Below are positions 8,539-17,187 of a stretch of DNA of 64,000 nucleotides, one piece after another (position 1 is the first letter of the stretch; every line of letters begins with the position of its first letter). The stretch covers positions 186,001 to 250,000 of the forward strand of contig NZ_JAUSSZ010000003.1 in assembly GCF_030812595.1 (NCBI RefSeq), given 5' to 3'. The notes beneath the pieces were generated by a model. It had not been told where the DNA came from and did not search any database. It saw only the letters and a list, made by a program, of their open reading frames with translations. The translations under genes were made by a program, and so were the position numbers. The stretch comes from Arthrobacter bambusae (GTDB lineage Bacteria > Actinomycetota > Actinomycetes > Actinomycetales > Micrococcaceae).

Positions 8539-9185
8539 TTCCATTTGAGGACCGGCACCAGCGCTTGGAGTTCCTCGAAGGTGCAGCCGAACGTCTCACG
8601 CACAGTTACGCCATCGGGCCCTGTCAGGAAGACCGCCTTGTCCGTGTAGACGCGGGTCACGCAGCCCACGCCGGTGAGCGGGTAGCTGCACTGTTCCACA
8701 AGCTTGGACGCGCCATCGCGGGTCAGGAGCGTCATCATGACAAAAACGTCCTTGGCGCCGGTGGCCAGGTCCATCGCTCCCCCGACGGCGGGAATCGCGT
8801 CCGGTGCGCCGGTGTGCCAGTTGGCGAGGTCGCCTGTGGCAGACACTTGGAAAGCGCCCAGGACGCAGATGTCCAGGTGCCCGCCGCGCATGATCGCGAA
8901 GGAATCGGCATGGTGGAAATACGAAGCTCCGGGCAGTTCCGTGACCGGGATCTTGCCAGCATTGATGAGGTCGCCGTCGATCTCCCCGTCCTTGGCCTCC
9001 GGGCCCATGCCGAGCATCCCGTTCTCCGTGTGAAGCGTAATGTTCTGCTCCTCCGTGAGGTAGTTCGAGACCAGTGTGGGCTGGCCGATGCCGAGGTTCA
9101 CGAATGAACCCGGCGCGATGTCCCGCGCCACAAGTGCGGCGAGGTCATTACGGCCCAAGGGAGTTGCTGAGGTCTGGATGCTCAT
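8511..9185 (-). CDS. pcaJ: 3-oxoadipate CoA-transferase subunit B
   Basis: 224 residues. The conserved TENGMLGMGP contains the catalytic glutamate of class I CoA-transferases, and GQPTLVSNYLTEEQNITL is the family N-terminal strand. With PcaI it moves CoA from succinyl-CoA to beta-ketoadipate, giving beta-ketoadipyl-CoA for the PcaF thiolase. It starts one base after the pcaI stop. Its 3' end forms half of an inverted repeat with the pcaR leader. Confidence 0.95.
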   Translation of the reverse strand: MSIQTSATPLGRNDLAALVARDIAPGSFVNLGIGQPTLVSNYLTEEQNITLHTENGMLGMGPEAKDGEIDGDLINAGKIPVTELPGASYFHHADSFAIMRGGHLDICVLGAFQVSATGDLANWHTGAPDAIPAVGGAMDLATGAKDVFVMMTLLTRDGASKLVEQCSYPLTGVGCVTRVYTDKAVFLTGPDGVTVRETFGCTFEELQALVPVLKWKRELAAGAL

Positions 9186-9186
9186 G

Positions 9187-9846
9187 TCAGGCCACCTTCA
9201 CGATGCTGTTGACGTAGATTCCGGGAGTCACCACGTTCTCCGGGTCCAAGGCGCCGGTCGGAACGATCTCGGACACCTGGACGATGGTGTGTTTGGCCGC
9301 GGCCGCCATGATGGGCCCGAAGTTCCGGGCCGTCTTGCGGTAGACGAGGTTGCCCTTTCCGTCGGCCTTGAGCGCCTTGATGAGCGCGACGTCGGCGTGG
9401 ATGGGAGTCTCGAAGACCTGGCCACGTCCGTCGATGATGCGGGTTTCCTTGCCCTCGGCGAGCATGGTGCCGTAGCCGGTGGGGGTGAAAAACCCGCCGA
9501 TGCCGGCCCCGGCAGCGCGGATGCGTTCGGCCAGGTTGCCTTGCGGAACGAGCTCAAGCTCGATTTCCCCGGCCTTGAACTTTGCATCGAAGTGCCAGGA
9601 ATCCGATTGGCGCGGGAAGGAGCAGATCATCTTGCGGACCCTGCCTTCCTTGATCAACAGCGCGAGCCCCTGGTCGCCCTGGCCGGCGTTGTTGTTCACC
9701 ACGGTGAGGTCGGTGGCGCCGGAATCGAGCAGCGCGTCGATGAGTTCGAACGGCTGGCCCGCGTTTCCGAAGCCTCCGATCATCACGGTGGAGCCGTCCT
9801 TGACGGCGGCAACTGCTTCGCCAACAGTGTCAATGAATTCCAGCAT
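9187..9846 (-). CDS. pcaI: 3-oxoadipate CoA-transferase subunit A
   Basis: 219 residues from ATG 9846 (MLEFIDTVGEAV). It has the glycine-rich MIGGFGNAGQP CoA-binding turn and the GYGTMLAEGKETRIIDGRG region typical of CoA-transferase alpha subunits. It pairs with PcaJ. The start lies 2 bases past the pcaF stop codon. The open frame extends upstream into pcaF, but that part is not family-like. Confidence 0.95.
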   Translation of the reverse strand: MLEFIDTVGEAVAAVKDGSTVMIGGFGNAGQPFELIDALLDSGATDLTVVNNNAGQGDQGLALLIKEGRVRKMICSFPRQSDSWHFDAKFKAGEIELELVPQGNLAERIRAAGAGIGGFFTPTGYGTMLAEGKETRIIDGRGQVFETPIHADVALIKALKADGKGNLVYRKTARNFGPIMAAAAKHTIVQVSEIVPTGALDPENVVTPGIYVNSIVKVA

Positions 9847-9848
9847 TC

Positions 9849-11090
9849 CTAGGCCTCTTTCCCGGCTACGCCGGCAGTCACGTTTTCCAGCACTACGGCC
9901 AGGCCCTGCCCGACGCCGATGCAGATCGCCGCGACACCCCACCGCTGGCCGGAAGCCTGCAGGCTGCGGGCCAGGGTCCCCAAGATCCGGGTGCCGGAGG
10001 CGCCCAGCGGATGTCCCATCGCTATCGCGCCGCCGTGCCGGTTCACGATGGAAGGATCGATCCCCCACGCATCGATACAGGCCAGGGACTGCGCGGCAAA
10101 GGCTTCGTTGAGTTCGACGGCGCCCACCTGCTCCCAGCCGATGCCGGCTTTCGCGAGGGCCTTGTTCGCAGCCTCTACCGGGGCGTAGCCGAAGAACTGC
10201 GGATCGTTGCCGTGCGCGCCGCGCCCGGCAATGCGGGCCAGCGGATCCAGCCCGAGCAGCCCGGCGGCGGCCTCGGATCCGATCCAGGCCGCGGACGCGC
10301 CGTCGGACAGCGGCGAAGCATTTCCCGCGGTGACGGTGCCGCCTGTTGTCTTGCCGGCGGACGCGTCCGAAGATTCAGGCCGGAACACGGTCTTGAGCCC
10401 GGCGAGTTTCTCCGCCGTCGAGCCTGCCCGGATGCCTTCATCGCGGACCAGTTCCGTGCCTGGAACCTGGGTCACCAACTGGTCATAGAAACCCTCATCC
10501 CAAGCCGCGGCGGCGAGGTTGTGGGAGGCGGCGGCGAATTCGTCCTGCCGTTCCCGCGTGATCCCGTACTTCTCGCGCAACCGCTCGGTGGCCTCGCCCA
10601 AGGAGATGGTCCAGTCCTTCGGCATCGCCGGGTTGACCAGGCGCCAGCCCAGGGTGGTGGAAGCCAGGGTCATGTCCCCCGCCGGATACGGCTTGGAAGT
10701 CTTGGGCAGCACCCACGGTGCGCGGCTCATGGACTCGGCGCCGCCCACCAGCATCAGCTCGGCGTCGCCCGCGTTGATCTGGCGAGAAGCGATAATCGCG
10801 GCATCCAGGGACGAGCCGCACAGGCGGTTGACTGTGGTGCCCGGAATCGACGTCGGAAGCCCCGCCAACAACGTGGCCATGCGGGCGATGTTGCGGTTCT
10901 CCTCGCCGGCGCCGTTGGCGTTGCCGAACACCACTTCGTCGATCCGCTCGACATCCAGGGCCGGGGCGCGCTTGACGGATTCACGCACCACGTGGGCCGC
11001 GAGGTCGTCCGGCCGTACCCCGGCAAGGCCGGAGCCGAATTTTCCAAAAGGGGTGCGCACGGCGTCGTACACATAGGCCTGGTTCATCAT
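9849..11090 (-). CDS. pcaF: 3-oxoadipyl-CoA thiolase
   Basis: About 413 residues. The thiolase active-site features are all present: NRLCGSSLDA with the nucleophilic cysteine, NEAFAAQ, GGAIAMGHPLGASG with the catalytic histidine, and CIGVGQGLAV with the second cysteine. The N-terminus AYVYDAVRTPFGKFG fits the PcaF/PaaJ subgroup. It splits beta-ketoadipyl-CoA into succinyl-CoA and acetyl-CoA. Two ATG codons are adjacent (11090 and 11087); the first overlaps the pcaC stop as ATGA, suggesting coupled translation. Confidence 0.95.
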   Translation of the reverse strand: MMNQAYVYDAVRTPFGKFGSGLAGVRPDDLAAHVVRESVKRAPALDVERIDEVVFGNANGAGEENRNIARMATLLAGLPTSIPGTTVNRLCGSSLDAAIIASRQINAGDAELMLVGGAESMSRAPWVLPKTSKPYPAGDMTLASTTLGWRLVNPAMPKDWTISLGEATERLREKYGITRERQDEFAAASHNLAAAAWDEGFYDQLVTQVPGTELVRDEGIRAGSTAEKLAGLKTVFRPESSDASAGKTTGGTVTAGNASPLSDGASAAWIGSEAAAGLLGLDPLARIAGRGAHGNDPQFFGYAPVEAANKALAKAGIGWEQVGAVELNEAFAAQSLACIDAWGIDPSIVNRHGGAIAMGHPLGASGTRILGTLARSLQASGQRWGVAAICIGVGQGLAVVLENVTAGVAGKEA

Positions 11091-11509
11091 TTCTGGTCCA
11101 TTTCTGCGAAGACCTGTTGCGCGGTCTTGAATGCTGTGTTGGCGGAGGGAACTCCGCAATAGATGGCGGTCTGCAGCAGGATTTCCTTGACTTCGTCCCT
11201 GCTCAGCCCGTTCGTGATGGCCGCACGGATGTGCATGGCCAGTTCTTCCCAGTGCCCGTGCGCCACCATGGCCGTGATGGTGACGGCCGAGCGCATCTGG
11301 CGCGTCAGGCCCGGCCGGGTCCAGATCCCGCCCCAGGCGATCCGGGTGATCATGTCCTGGAAGTCCTCGGTGAATTCGTCCTTGTTCGCGTTGGCACGGT
11401 CGACGTGCGCGTCGCCGAGCACTTCCCGGCGGACCACCATGCCGGCGTCGTAGATTTCCTGCGACGTAGCGTCCCGCTGGACGGCACCGTGCTTGGGATC
11501 AGTGCTCAT
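11087..11509 (-). CDS. pcaC: 4-carboxymuconolactone decarboxylase
   Basis: 140 residues, full length for the carboxymuconolactone decarboxylase family, with the helical core MRSAVTITAMVAHGHWEEL and EILLQTAIYCGVPSAN. It decarboxylates 4-carboxymuconolactone to the enol-lactone used by PcaD. It overlaps pcaD by 4 bases upstream and pcaF by 4 bases downstream. In some actinobacteria PcaC and PcaD are fused as PcaL; here they are separate genes. Confidence 0.95.
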   Translation of the reverse strand: MSTDPKHGAVQRDATSQEIYDAGMVVRREVLGDAHVDRANANKDEFTEDFQDMITRIAWGGIWTRPGLTRQMRSAVTITAMVAHGHWEELAMHIRAAITNGLSRDEVKEILLQTAIYCGVPSANTAFKTAQQVFAEMDQK

Positions 11510-12333
11510 TTTCCGGCCTCCTTCATGAACGTGCGCATGAGGTCCGCGACGACGGCGGGTGCCTCCGCGGGCGCAAGGTGCCCGACGCCGTCGAGCGCTA
11601 CGGAAACCGCGCTGCCGCCAGCTGCGTTGAATCCTGAGTTGATGCCCGCGGCAATTTCTTCAGCGAACGACGGCGGCGCGACAGTGTCCTCGACGCCGGC
11701 CAGGGCCTGCGTGGGGACGGAGATGCTGGCGAGCTCGGAGCGGACATCGAAACCAGCGAGGGCCTCGCAGCAGAAGGCGTAACTGAAGCGGTCGGCGTCC
11801 CGCAAGGAGTGCAGGAGACGGCTGCTGATAACGGGTTGGCGTTCCATGAAACCTGGGGCGAACCAGCGCTGCGCGGAACCCTGGATCATCACCGCCGTGC
11901 CCTGCGCGCGGACGGTTTCGGCGCGCTCCAGCCATCCCTCGGGTGTGCCGAGCTTCGCTCCCGTGCATTGCACGGACAGGGACGCGAGCCGTTCTCCGTG
12001 CTTGATGGCCAATTGCAGTCCCGTGGCGCCGCCGAGGGAGACACCGGCATAGTGGAACACCACAGGTGCCTTCCCGCTGGGTGTCATCGAATCCACCAGG
12101 TCCACCACCGCGTCGGCCAACTCGGCGACGCTGAACGTTTCGGAGGCCGCGGGCGAGACGCCGTGGCCGGGCAGGTCCCAGCCGATGACGTCGAAGTCAT
12201 CGCCGAGCAGGGCTGCTGTGTCGCTCCACAGCACCGTTGATGTTCCGAGCGATGGCCCCACCACCAGGAGCGGCTTCTCTCCGAGGGTGCGCCGCGGGGA
12301 CAGCAGCACTGCTTTGATGTTGGGCTTAGCCAC
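11506..12333 (-). CDS. pcaD: 3-oxoadipate enol-lactone hydrolase
   Basis: 275 residues with an alpha/beta-hydrolase fold. The nucleophile elbow is YAGVSLGGATG, the acid lies near GVEDTVAPPS and the catalytic histidine is in GVGHLAPAEA. It opens beta-ketoadipate enol-lactone to beta-ketoadipate. Its first bases overlap the end of pcaB by 8, and its end overlaps pcaC by 4, so it is a tightly packed member of the operon. Confidence 0.93.
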   Translation of the reverse strand: MAKPNIKAVLLSPRRTLGEKPLLVVGPSLGTSTVLWSDTAALLGDDFDVIGWDLPGHGVSPAASETFSVAELADAVVDLVDSMTPSGKAPVVFHYAGVSLGGATGLQLAIKHGERLASLSVQCTGAKLGTPEGWLERAETVRAQGTAVMIQGSAQRWFAPGFMERQPVISSRLLHSLRDADRFSYAFCCEALAGFDVRSELASISVPTQALAGVEDTVAPPSFAEEIAAGINSGFNAAGGSAVSVALDGVGHLAPAEAPAVVADLMRTFMKEAGK

Positions 12334-13750
12334 GATCGGCTCCCTTCGGGTTGGTGTGGGAATACTCCGGGTAGGCAGCCAGGATGCGGCGGCTGATTTC
12401 GGCAGCCTCTCCGACGTAGTTGGCCGGGTCCAGGAGTGCCTTCAGTTCCTCGTCAGACAGCTTGCTGGCCGGGACGGTCTCCCGGAGGAGTTTGGTGTAG
12501 ATCCGGGCCTGCTCCGCAACGGGTGCCCGGAGCGTCTCGTCCACCACCGCCTGCAGCCGGGCCTTCGCCTCACTCCTGTCTTCGCCCAGGAGCGGAGCGA
12601 CGGAGGATGCGACGGCTTCGCTGAGGAGCAATGGCCCTGAGATTTCCAGGTTGCGGCGCATCGCTTCGGGGAAGACCCGGAGCCCTTCGGCGAGGTCGCG
12701 CAGGTGGGTGGCGGCGCCGAGTGCTAGCCGAAGCAAACCCCGGAGGGCAGGCCATTCGCTGTGCCAGGCGCCGTCCGGGCGTTCGTCGTTGAAGTTCGCG
12801 GCGGCAAGGTGCAGTTGCGCGGCCAAACCAGGGGCTTGGAGTGCCGCGCTGCGGACCAGCACGGACAACACCGGGTTCTGCTTGTGCGGCATGGCCGAGG
12901 AGACGCCGCGCCCTGAGGCAAGCGGCTCGCCCAGCTCGGCAACCTCGGGCCGGCTGAGGAAGAGCAGGTCAGAGGCGATCTTGCCGAAGGAGTCGGTCAG
13001 GGATGCCAAGGCGTCGCCGAGTCCAGTGACGGCGAGGCGGTTCGTGTGCCATGGTGCGGGAGCGGGCCCGAGGTCCAGTTTCCCGGCCAAGGAATCGGCC
13101 AGCGCAAAGGGGCTCGACGCCGAACCTTCCGTGAGCGCGGTGCCGGCAGCCAAAGTCCCACCGGCGCCGCCGAACTGCACGGGCAACTCCAAGCCTTCGA
13201 GGCGACGGGCGGCGGCGGCCACTGCGTGGAACCACTGCGCAGCCTTGAGCCCGAAGGTGAACGGCAGCGCATGCTGCGTCAGGCTCCTGCCAACGCACAG
13301 CGTGTCCGCATGTTGCTCCGCAAGCGCGGCGAGCGCCGTCGTCGTGCCTTTCACTTCAGCGAGAAGAGCGGAAACTACGCGGTGCGCGAGCAGCATCAGC
13401 GCCGAGTCCAAGATGTCTTGGCTGGTCAGGGAGGTGTGCACGGCGGCAAGCGCGGCGGCATCCAACCCCCTGACCCGGGCCCGGAGATCGGCCAGCAGCG
13501 GAATGACAGGGTTGGCGCCGCCCTGTGCGCGTTCGGCGATGGAAGCGGCGTCGTAGGCCCAGGGTTCCGCGGCCTCGGCGACGACGGCGGCAGAACCGGA
13601 GGGCGCGAGGCCCGCCTCTTCGAGCACGGATGCCCACGCGGCCTCGACGTCGAGGATGGCCGCAAGCACCGCACGATCACCCGTCAGCGCCACCACGGCG
13701 GGCGACGCCGAAACCGGGCTGAGCAGCCCGAAATCGCCGTCGCCGCTCAC
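12326..13750 (-). CDS. pcaB: 3-carboxy-cis,cis-muconate cycloisomerase
   Basis: 474 residues of the fumarase/aspartase superfamily. The signature GVSSAMPHKQNP is present, along with SLTSQDILDSAL and VGRSLTQHALPFTFG. It converts 3-carboxy-cis,cis-muconate to 4-carboxymuconolactone. The start is GTG 13750, giving a GTGA overlap with the pcaG stop. The frame continues to 13822, but the added residues are the out-of-frame image of PcaG. The length is slightly above the usual 450. Confidence 0.93.
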   Translation of the reverse strand: MSGDGDFGLLSPVSASPAVVALTGDRAVLAAILDVEAAWASVLEEAGLAPSGSAAVVAEAAEPWAYDAASIAERAQGGANPVIPLLADLRARVRGLDAAALAAVHTSLTSQDILDSALMLLAHRVVSALLAEVKGTTTALAALAEQHADTLCVGRSLTQHALPFTFGLKAAQWFHAVAAAARRLEGLELPVQFGGAGGTLAAGTALTEGSASSPFALADSLAGKLDLGPAPAPWHTNRLAVTGLGDALASLTDSFGKIASDLLFLSRPEVAELGEPLASGRGVSSAMPHKQNPVLSVLVRSAALQAPGLAAQLHLAAANFNDERPDGAWHSEWPALRGLLRLALGAATHLRDLAEGLRVFPEAMRRNLEISGPLLLSEAVASSVAPLLGEDRSEAKARLQAVVDETLRAPVAEQARIYTKLLRETVPASKLSDEELKALLDPANYVGEAAEISRRILAAYPEYSHTNPKGADRG

Positions 13751-14337
13751 TGGGAGGCGCCTTCGACGGACTCGAAATCCAAAAATACGGTCTCGTTCGC
13801 GCCTTGCAAGCGCAGGTCCCAAGTGAGGCCGCCATCGGGATCGCGGCGTGCGATCAGGGTGCTGCGGCGCTCGGGATCGAGGGAGCTGAGCAGCGGATCG
13901 GCGGCGAGCGCTTCCTCGTTTTCCGGCAAATAGATGCGGGTGAACAGGCGGTTCATGAGGCCACGGGCGAAAACGGCGACGGAAATGAACGGAGCAGCCG
14001 CCGGTTTTCCGGGGACGGGAGGCGTGGGACCGGGATTGACGGTGGTGAAGGTGAAGACGCCGGAGTTTCCTACCGCGGCGCGGCCCCAGCCGGTAAAGGT
14101 ATAGCCGTCGCGCACCAGGGAGCCGGTGCGCTGGACCACGTTGCCTTCGGCGTCGGGCTGCCAGATCTCCAGGATGGCGTCCGGGATGGGCTCGCCGGCG
14201 CCGTCGTACACGGTGCCTTGCAGGCGGATGCTTCCTGCGCTGCCCGGAGCAAGGAGCTCGTTGTCCTTCGGGAAGGGGAGCGCATAGCCGTAGAAGGGGC
14301 CAACGGTCTGGCCGGGTGTCGGGGTCAACTTGCCCAT
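13747..14337 (-). CDS. pcaG: Protocatechuate 3,4-dioxygenase subunit alpha
   Basis: 196 residues from ATG 14337 (MGKLTPTPGQTVGPFYGYAL). The intradiol dioxygenase beta-sandwich is recognisable by IRLQGTVYDGAGEPIPDAIL and EIWQPDAEG. PcaG lacks the iron ligands and forms the heterodimer with PcaH that cleaves protocatechuate to 3-carboxy-cis,cis-muconate. It starts 4 bases after pcaH stops and overlaps pcaB. Confidence 0.96.
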   Translation of the reverse strand: MGKLTPTPGQTVGPFYGYALPFPKDNELLAPGSAGSIRLQGTVYDGAGEPIPDAILEIWQPDAEGNVVQRTGSLVRDGYTFTGWGRAAVGNSGVFTFTTVNPGPTPPVPGKPAAAPFISVAVFARGLMNRLFTRIYLPENEEALAADPLLSSLDPERRSTLIARRDPDGGLTWDLRLQGANETVFLDFESVEGASQ

Positions 14338-14341
14338 GTGC

Positions 14342-15217
14342 TTACTCCTCATCCCCGGCGTCGCCAAAGGCTTCGTTTTCGGTCCAGGTCCGCTTCGACC
14401 CGCTCAGGACGATGTCCCAGTTGTAGCCAAGGGCCCATTCGGGGCTCGTCAGTTCGTGGTCGTACCGGGCCACGAGCCTGTCGCGCGCGTCCTGGTCCAC
14501 GATCGATTGGTAGATGGGGTCCAGCGGGAACAACTGGTCACCCGGGAAGTACATCTGCGTGACGATGCGCTGCGTGAAGTCCGTGCCGAACAGCGAGAAG
14601 TGGATGTGTGCCGGCCGCCAGGCGTTGAGGTGGTTCTTCCATGGGTAGGCGCCGGGCTTGATGGTGCTGAAGCGGTAGGAGCCGTCCGGACCGGTGATGC
14701 AGCGGCCGACGCCCGTGAAGTTCGGGTCCAGCGGGGCAGGGTGCTGGTCGCGCTTGTGGATGTAGCGGCCGGCTGCGTTTGCCTGCCAGATCTCCACGAG
14801 CTGGCCGGCAACCGGGCGTCCGTCGCCGTCGAGCACTTTGCCCTGCACGATAATCCGCTCACCGAGCGGTTCGCCGTTGTGCTGGATGGTGAGGTCCGAT
14901 TCCAGGGCGTGGACGTCTTGGTGCCCGAACGCCGGCGAGTACAGCTCGATGGTCTCCGGATCCGCGTGGTGCAGGCTCTTGGTGGGGTGCCGCAGGATGC
15001 TGCTGCGGTACGGCGCGAAGTCCAGGCGCGGCTGGGTCTCGGGCGCGGCGCCGTCCTTGAGCGCTCGGGCGTATGCGTCGCCGATGGCCTCGATCTCGGC
15101 GCTGAGATCCGCTTGGGTTTCGGCGGCGGCGTCCAGCGGCGCGTGCCCGGCATGCGGCTCCGCCGCCGGTACGAGCTCGTCGTCTTGGTAGTGCCCGGCA
15201 TTTGCGTCTTGCAGCAC
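14342..15217 (-). CDS. pcaH: Protocatechuate 3,4-dioxygenase subunit beta
   Basis: 291 residues from a GTG preceded by AAAGGAG. The catalytic subunit binds non-haem Fe(III); candidate ligands are the tyrosines in GRYIHKRD and PGAYPWKNH and the His pair in RPAHIHFSLFG. VEIWQANAAGRYIHK is a classic PcaH stretch. It performs intradiol ring cleavage with PcaG. The N-terminal 40 residues are an acidic, alanine-rich extension. A 50-base gap separates it from the upstream dehydratase gene. Confidence 0.97.
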   Translation of the reverse strand: MLQDANAGHYQDDELVPAAEPHAGHAPLDAAAETQADLSAEIEAIGDAYARALKDGAAPETQPRLDFAPYRSSILRHPTKSLHHADPETIELYSPAFGHQDVHALESDLTIQHNGEPLGERIIVQGKVLDGDGRPVAGQLVEIWQANAAGRYIHKRDQHPAPLDPNFTGVGRCITGPDGSYRFSTIKPGAYPWKNHLNAWRPAHIHFSLFGTDFTQRIVTQMYFPGDQLFPLDPIYQSIVDQDARDRLVARYDHELTSPEWALGYNWDIVLSGSKRTWTENEAFGDAGDEE

Positions 15218-15267
15218 GGCCGGCTCCTTTCGGGTGGTTGCTTTTCTGGTTTTGCTTGCGCTTTTGC

Positions 15268-17187
15268 TTAGCGGTTCATGTGGTGGGCGTGAAGCGAGTC
15301 GTATTGAACGGCGTGCCGCACGGGGGCGTTGGGGGCGCCGTAGCCGTCGTAATTGCCGCGGCGCTCCACCATTTCGAAGAACACGCTGCCCACCGTGGCG
15401 GTGTAGAAGTGGAGGAATTCACCGTTGGCGTCCCTGTCGTAGAGCAGGTTCAGTTCCTTGAGGGTGGCAAGGAAGGCAGGCTCCAGGGCGAAGCGCGCAT
15501 CCAGGTCCTCGTAGTAGTTGGCCGGGATCCGGAGGAAGTCGAGTCCACGTTCCTGCGCCGCCCGGGCCGTGGCCACGAGGTCGTCCACGGCGAAGGCGAT
15601 GTGTTCCTGGTAGCTCTTGCGCTCGCCCTGCTGAAGCAGCGGCGCAAGGTTCAGGACCAGGCGAACGGCACGGTCCGAGGTCTGCATGACCTGGGAGCGC
15701 ACCAGGCCGCTGGGGCTCGGCACCTCCGCGAACGGCTGGGGTTCCAGGGCCAGGGCACTCGTGTAGAAGAGCACGGCTTCGTCGAAGTGCTGCCACGGCT
15801 GGGCGAGGTTCACGTGGTCGATCACGGCCCGGGCTCCCCCGGAAGGGTGCTCCAGGCCTTCGCCGAACTCCCGGTGTTGTCCGAATTCAGCAGTCCAGGC
15901 CGCCGTGCCGTCAGGATTACCCTGGCATAGGAAGATCTCGGTGGAGTCCGGGGCGGCGATGCCTTGGAATACCTCCTCGTCCGCCTGGACCTTGCGAGGC
16001 ACCACGGGCGCCCTGAGCTGCTGGGCGCGGGCCGAGGCAATGACGGGAGAGTCGACGTCGAACCCCAGTGCCGCGATGGCAGGTTCACTGTGCGACGGCG
16101 CCTGTTCGTTGATGATGACGCGGGCCTGCCCCATGGACCACAGCTGCACGTCCTTGGTCCGGTGCCGGCCGTCGAATTCGAAGCCAAGCTGGCCCAGGAG
16201 TCTCTCCAGTTGGCCGGGTTCGTCGGTTTTGACCTCTGCGAAGTTGAATCCGGCGGGCTCGGCCACCTTGGGCAGCGTGGCCAGTTCCATGGGGTAACGA
16301 CGGCGGCCCGCGGCTTTGGGGAGGGAGTCTCCGCCGGCGCCTCCCGGCATGGGGCCTGCCGGGTTCGCGTCGAGCCATTTGGCACTCTGTTCCTCAAGCC
16401 AGATCAGCGAGCGCATCGCGTCGACGGCGGTGCGCTCCACGTCGGATTGGCGGAAGACGTCGTTGAAGACCTCCAGCGAGACCGGACCGGAGTAGCCCGC
16501 GCGGGCCACGTGACCCATGAACTTGGCAAGCTCGAACTGTCCTTCTCCCGGGAACACCCGGTAGTGGCGGCTCCAGGACAACACATCCATGGAGAGCTTC
16601 GGGGCGTCCGCCACCTGGACGAAGAAGATCTTCTCCGGCTTGATGGCCTCGATGGGCGCGGTGTCCCAGTCCCGGGAGAGGATGTGGAAGGAGTCCAGGC
16701 AGGTGCCCAGGTTGGGGTGGTCCACCGCATCCACCAAACGATGGGCATGCTCGTAGTCGTTGACGTATTTGCCCCAGGCCAGGGCCTCGTACGCCACCTT
16801 GACGCCGTGGTTACCGGCCAGCTCCGCCAGGCGGGAGAGCTGCTCGACGCGGAGGTCGTCGTCGTCGATCGTCGCGGTCCCCACGTTGGTGCACACCAGG
16901 ATGGTGTCCATGCCGAGGCGGGACATGAGCCTGAACTTGGCGTCCGCCCGGCGCAGGTTTTCCTGCAGCACGTCTTCGGAGACGCTGTCGAAGTCCCGGA
17001 ACGGCTGGTACAGGTCCAGGCCGAGCCCGAGGTCGGCGGCCATCTTCCGCACGTCCTCAGGGCTGAGCGGCGAGGTGACCAGGTCCTGTTCGAAGATCTC
17101 GATGCCGCCGAAGCCGGCGATGGCACAGGCCTGCATCTTTTCCTTGAGCGTGCCGGAGAGGCAGACGGTAGCGATTCCCGTGCGCAT
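15268..17187 (-). CDS. quiC: 3-Dehydroshikimate dehydratase fused to an HPPD-like domain
   Basis: 639 residues in two parts. Residues 1-280 form a sugar-phosphate isomerase/AP-endonuclease-2 type TIM barrel, with TLKEKMQACAIAGFGGIEIFEQ, HPNLGTCLDSFH and GPVSLEVFND; this is the dehydratase that makes protocatechuate from 3-dehydroshikimate. Residues 330-639 resemble 4-hydroxyphenylpyruvate dioxygenase, with the metal-ligand triad positions in IDHVNLA, YQEHIAFAVDD and VFFEMVERRG. Its start shares one base with the aroE stop. Whether the second half is catalytic is not shown by sequence alone. The gene symbol is assigned by role. Confidence 0.92.
   Translation of the reverse strand: MRTGIATVCLSGTLKEKMQACAIAGFGGIEIFEQDLVTSPLSPEDVRKMAADLGLGLDLYQPFRDFDSVSEDVLQENLRRADAKFRLMSRLGMDTILVCTNVGTATIDDDDLRVEQLSRLAELAGNHGVKVAYEALAWGKYVNDYEHAHRLVDAVDHPNLGTCLDSFHILSRDWDTAPIEAIKPEKIFFVQVADAPKLSMDVLSWSRHYRVFPGEGQFELAKFMGHVARAGYSGPVSLEVFNDVFRQSDVERTAVDAMRSLIWLEEQSAKWLDANPAGPMPGGAGGDSLPKAAGRRRYPMELATLPKVAEPAGFNFAEVKTDEPGQLERLLGQLGFEFDGRHRTKDVQLWSMGQARVIINEQAPSHSEPAIAALGFDVDSPVIASARAQQLRAPVVPRKVQADEEVFQGIAAPDSTEIFLCQGNPDGTAAWTAEFGQHREFGEGLEHPSGGARAVIDHVNLAQPWQHFDEAVLFYTSALALEPQPFAEVPSPSGLVRSQVMQTSDRAVRLVLNLAPLLQQGERKSYQEHIAFAVDDLVATARAAQERGLDFLRIPANYYEDLDARFALEPAFLATLKELNLLYDRDANGEFLHFYTATVGSVFFEMVERRGNYDGYGAPNAPVRHAVQYDSLHAHHMNR

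Noticed and set aside
8459..8599. 47-residue extension of the PcaR-type regulator
   Set aside because: It overlaps pcaJ antisense-like sequence in the same strand and has no IclR similarity; ATG 8458 starts the family sequence.
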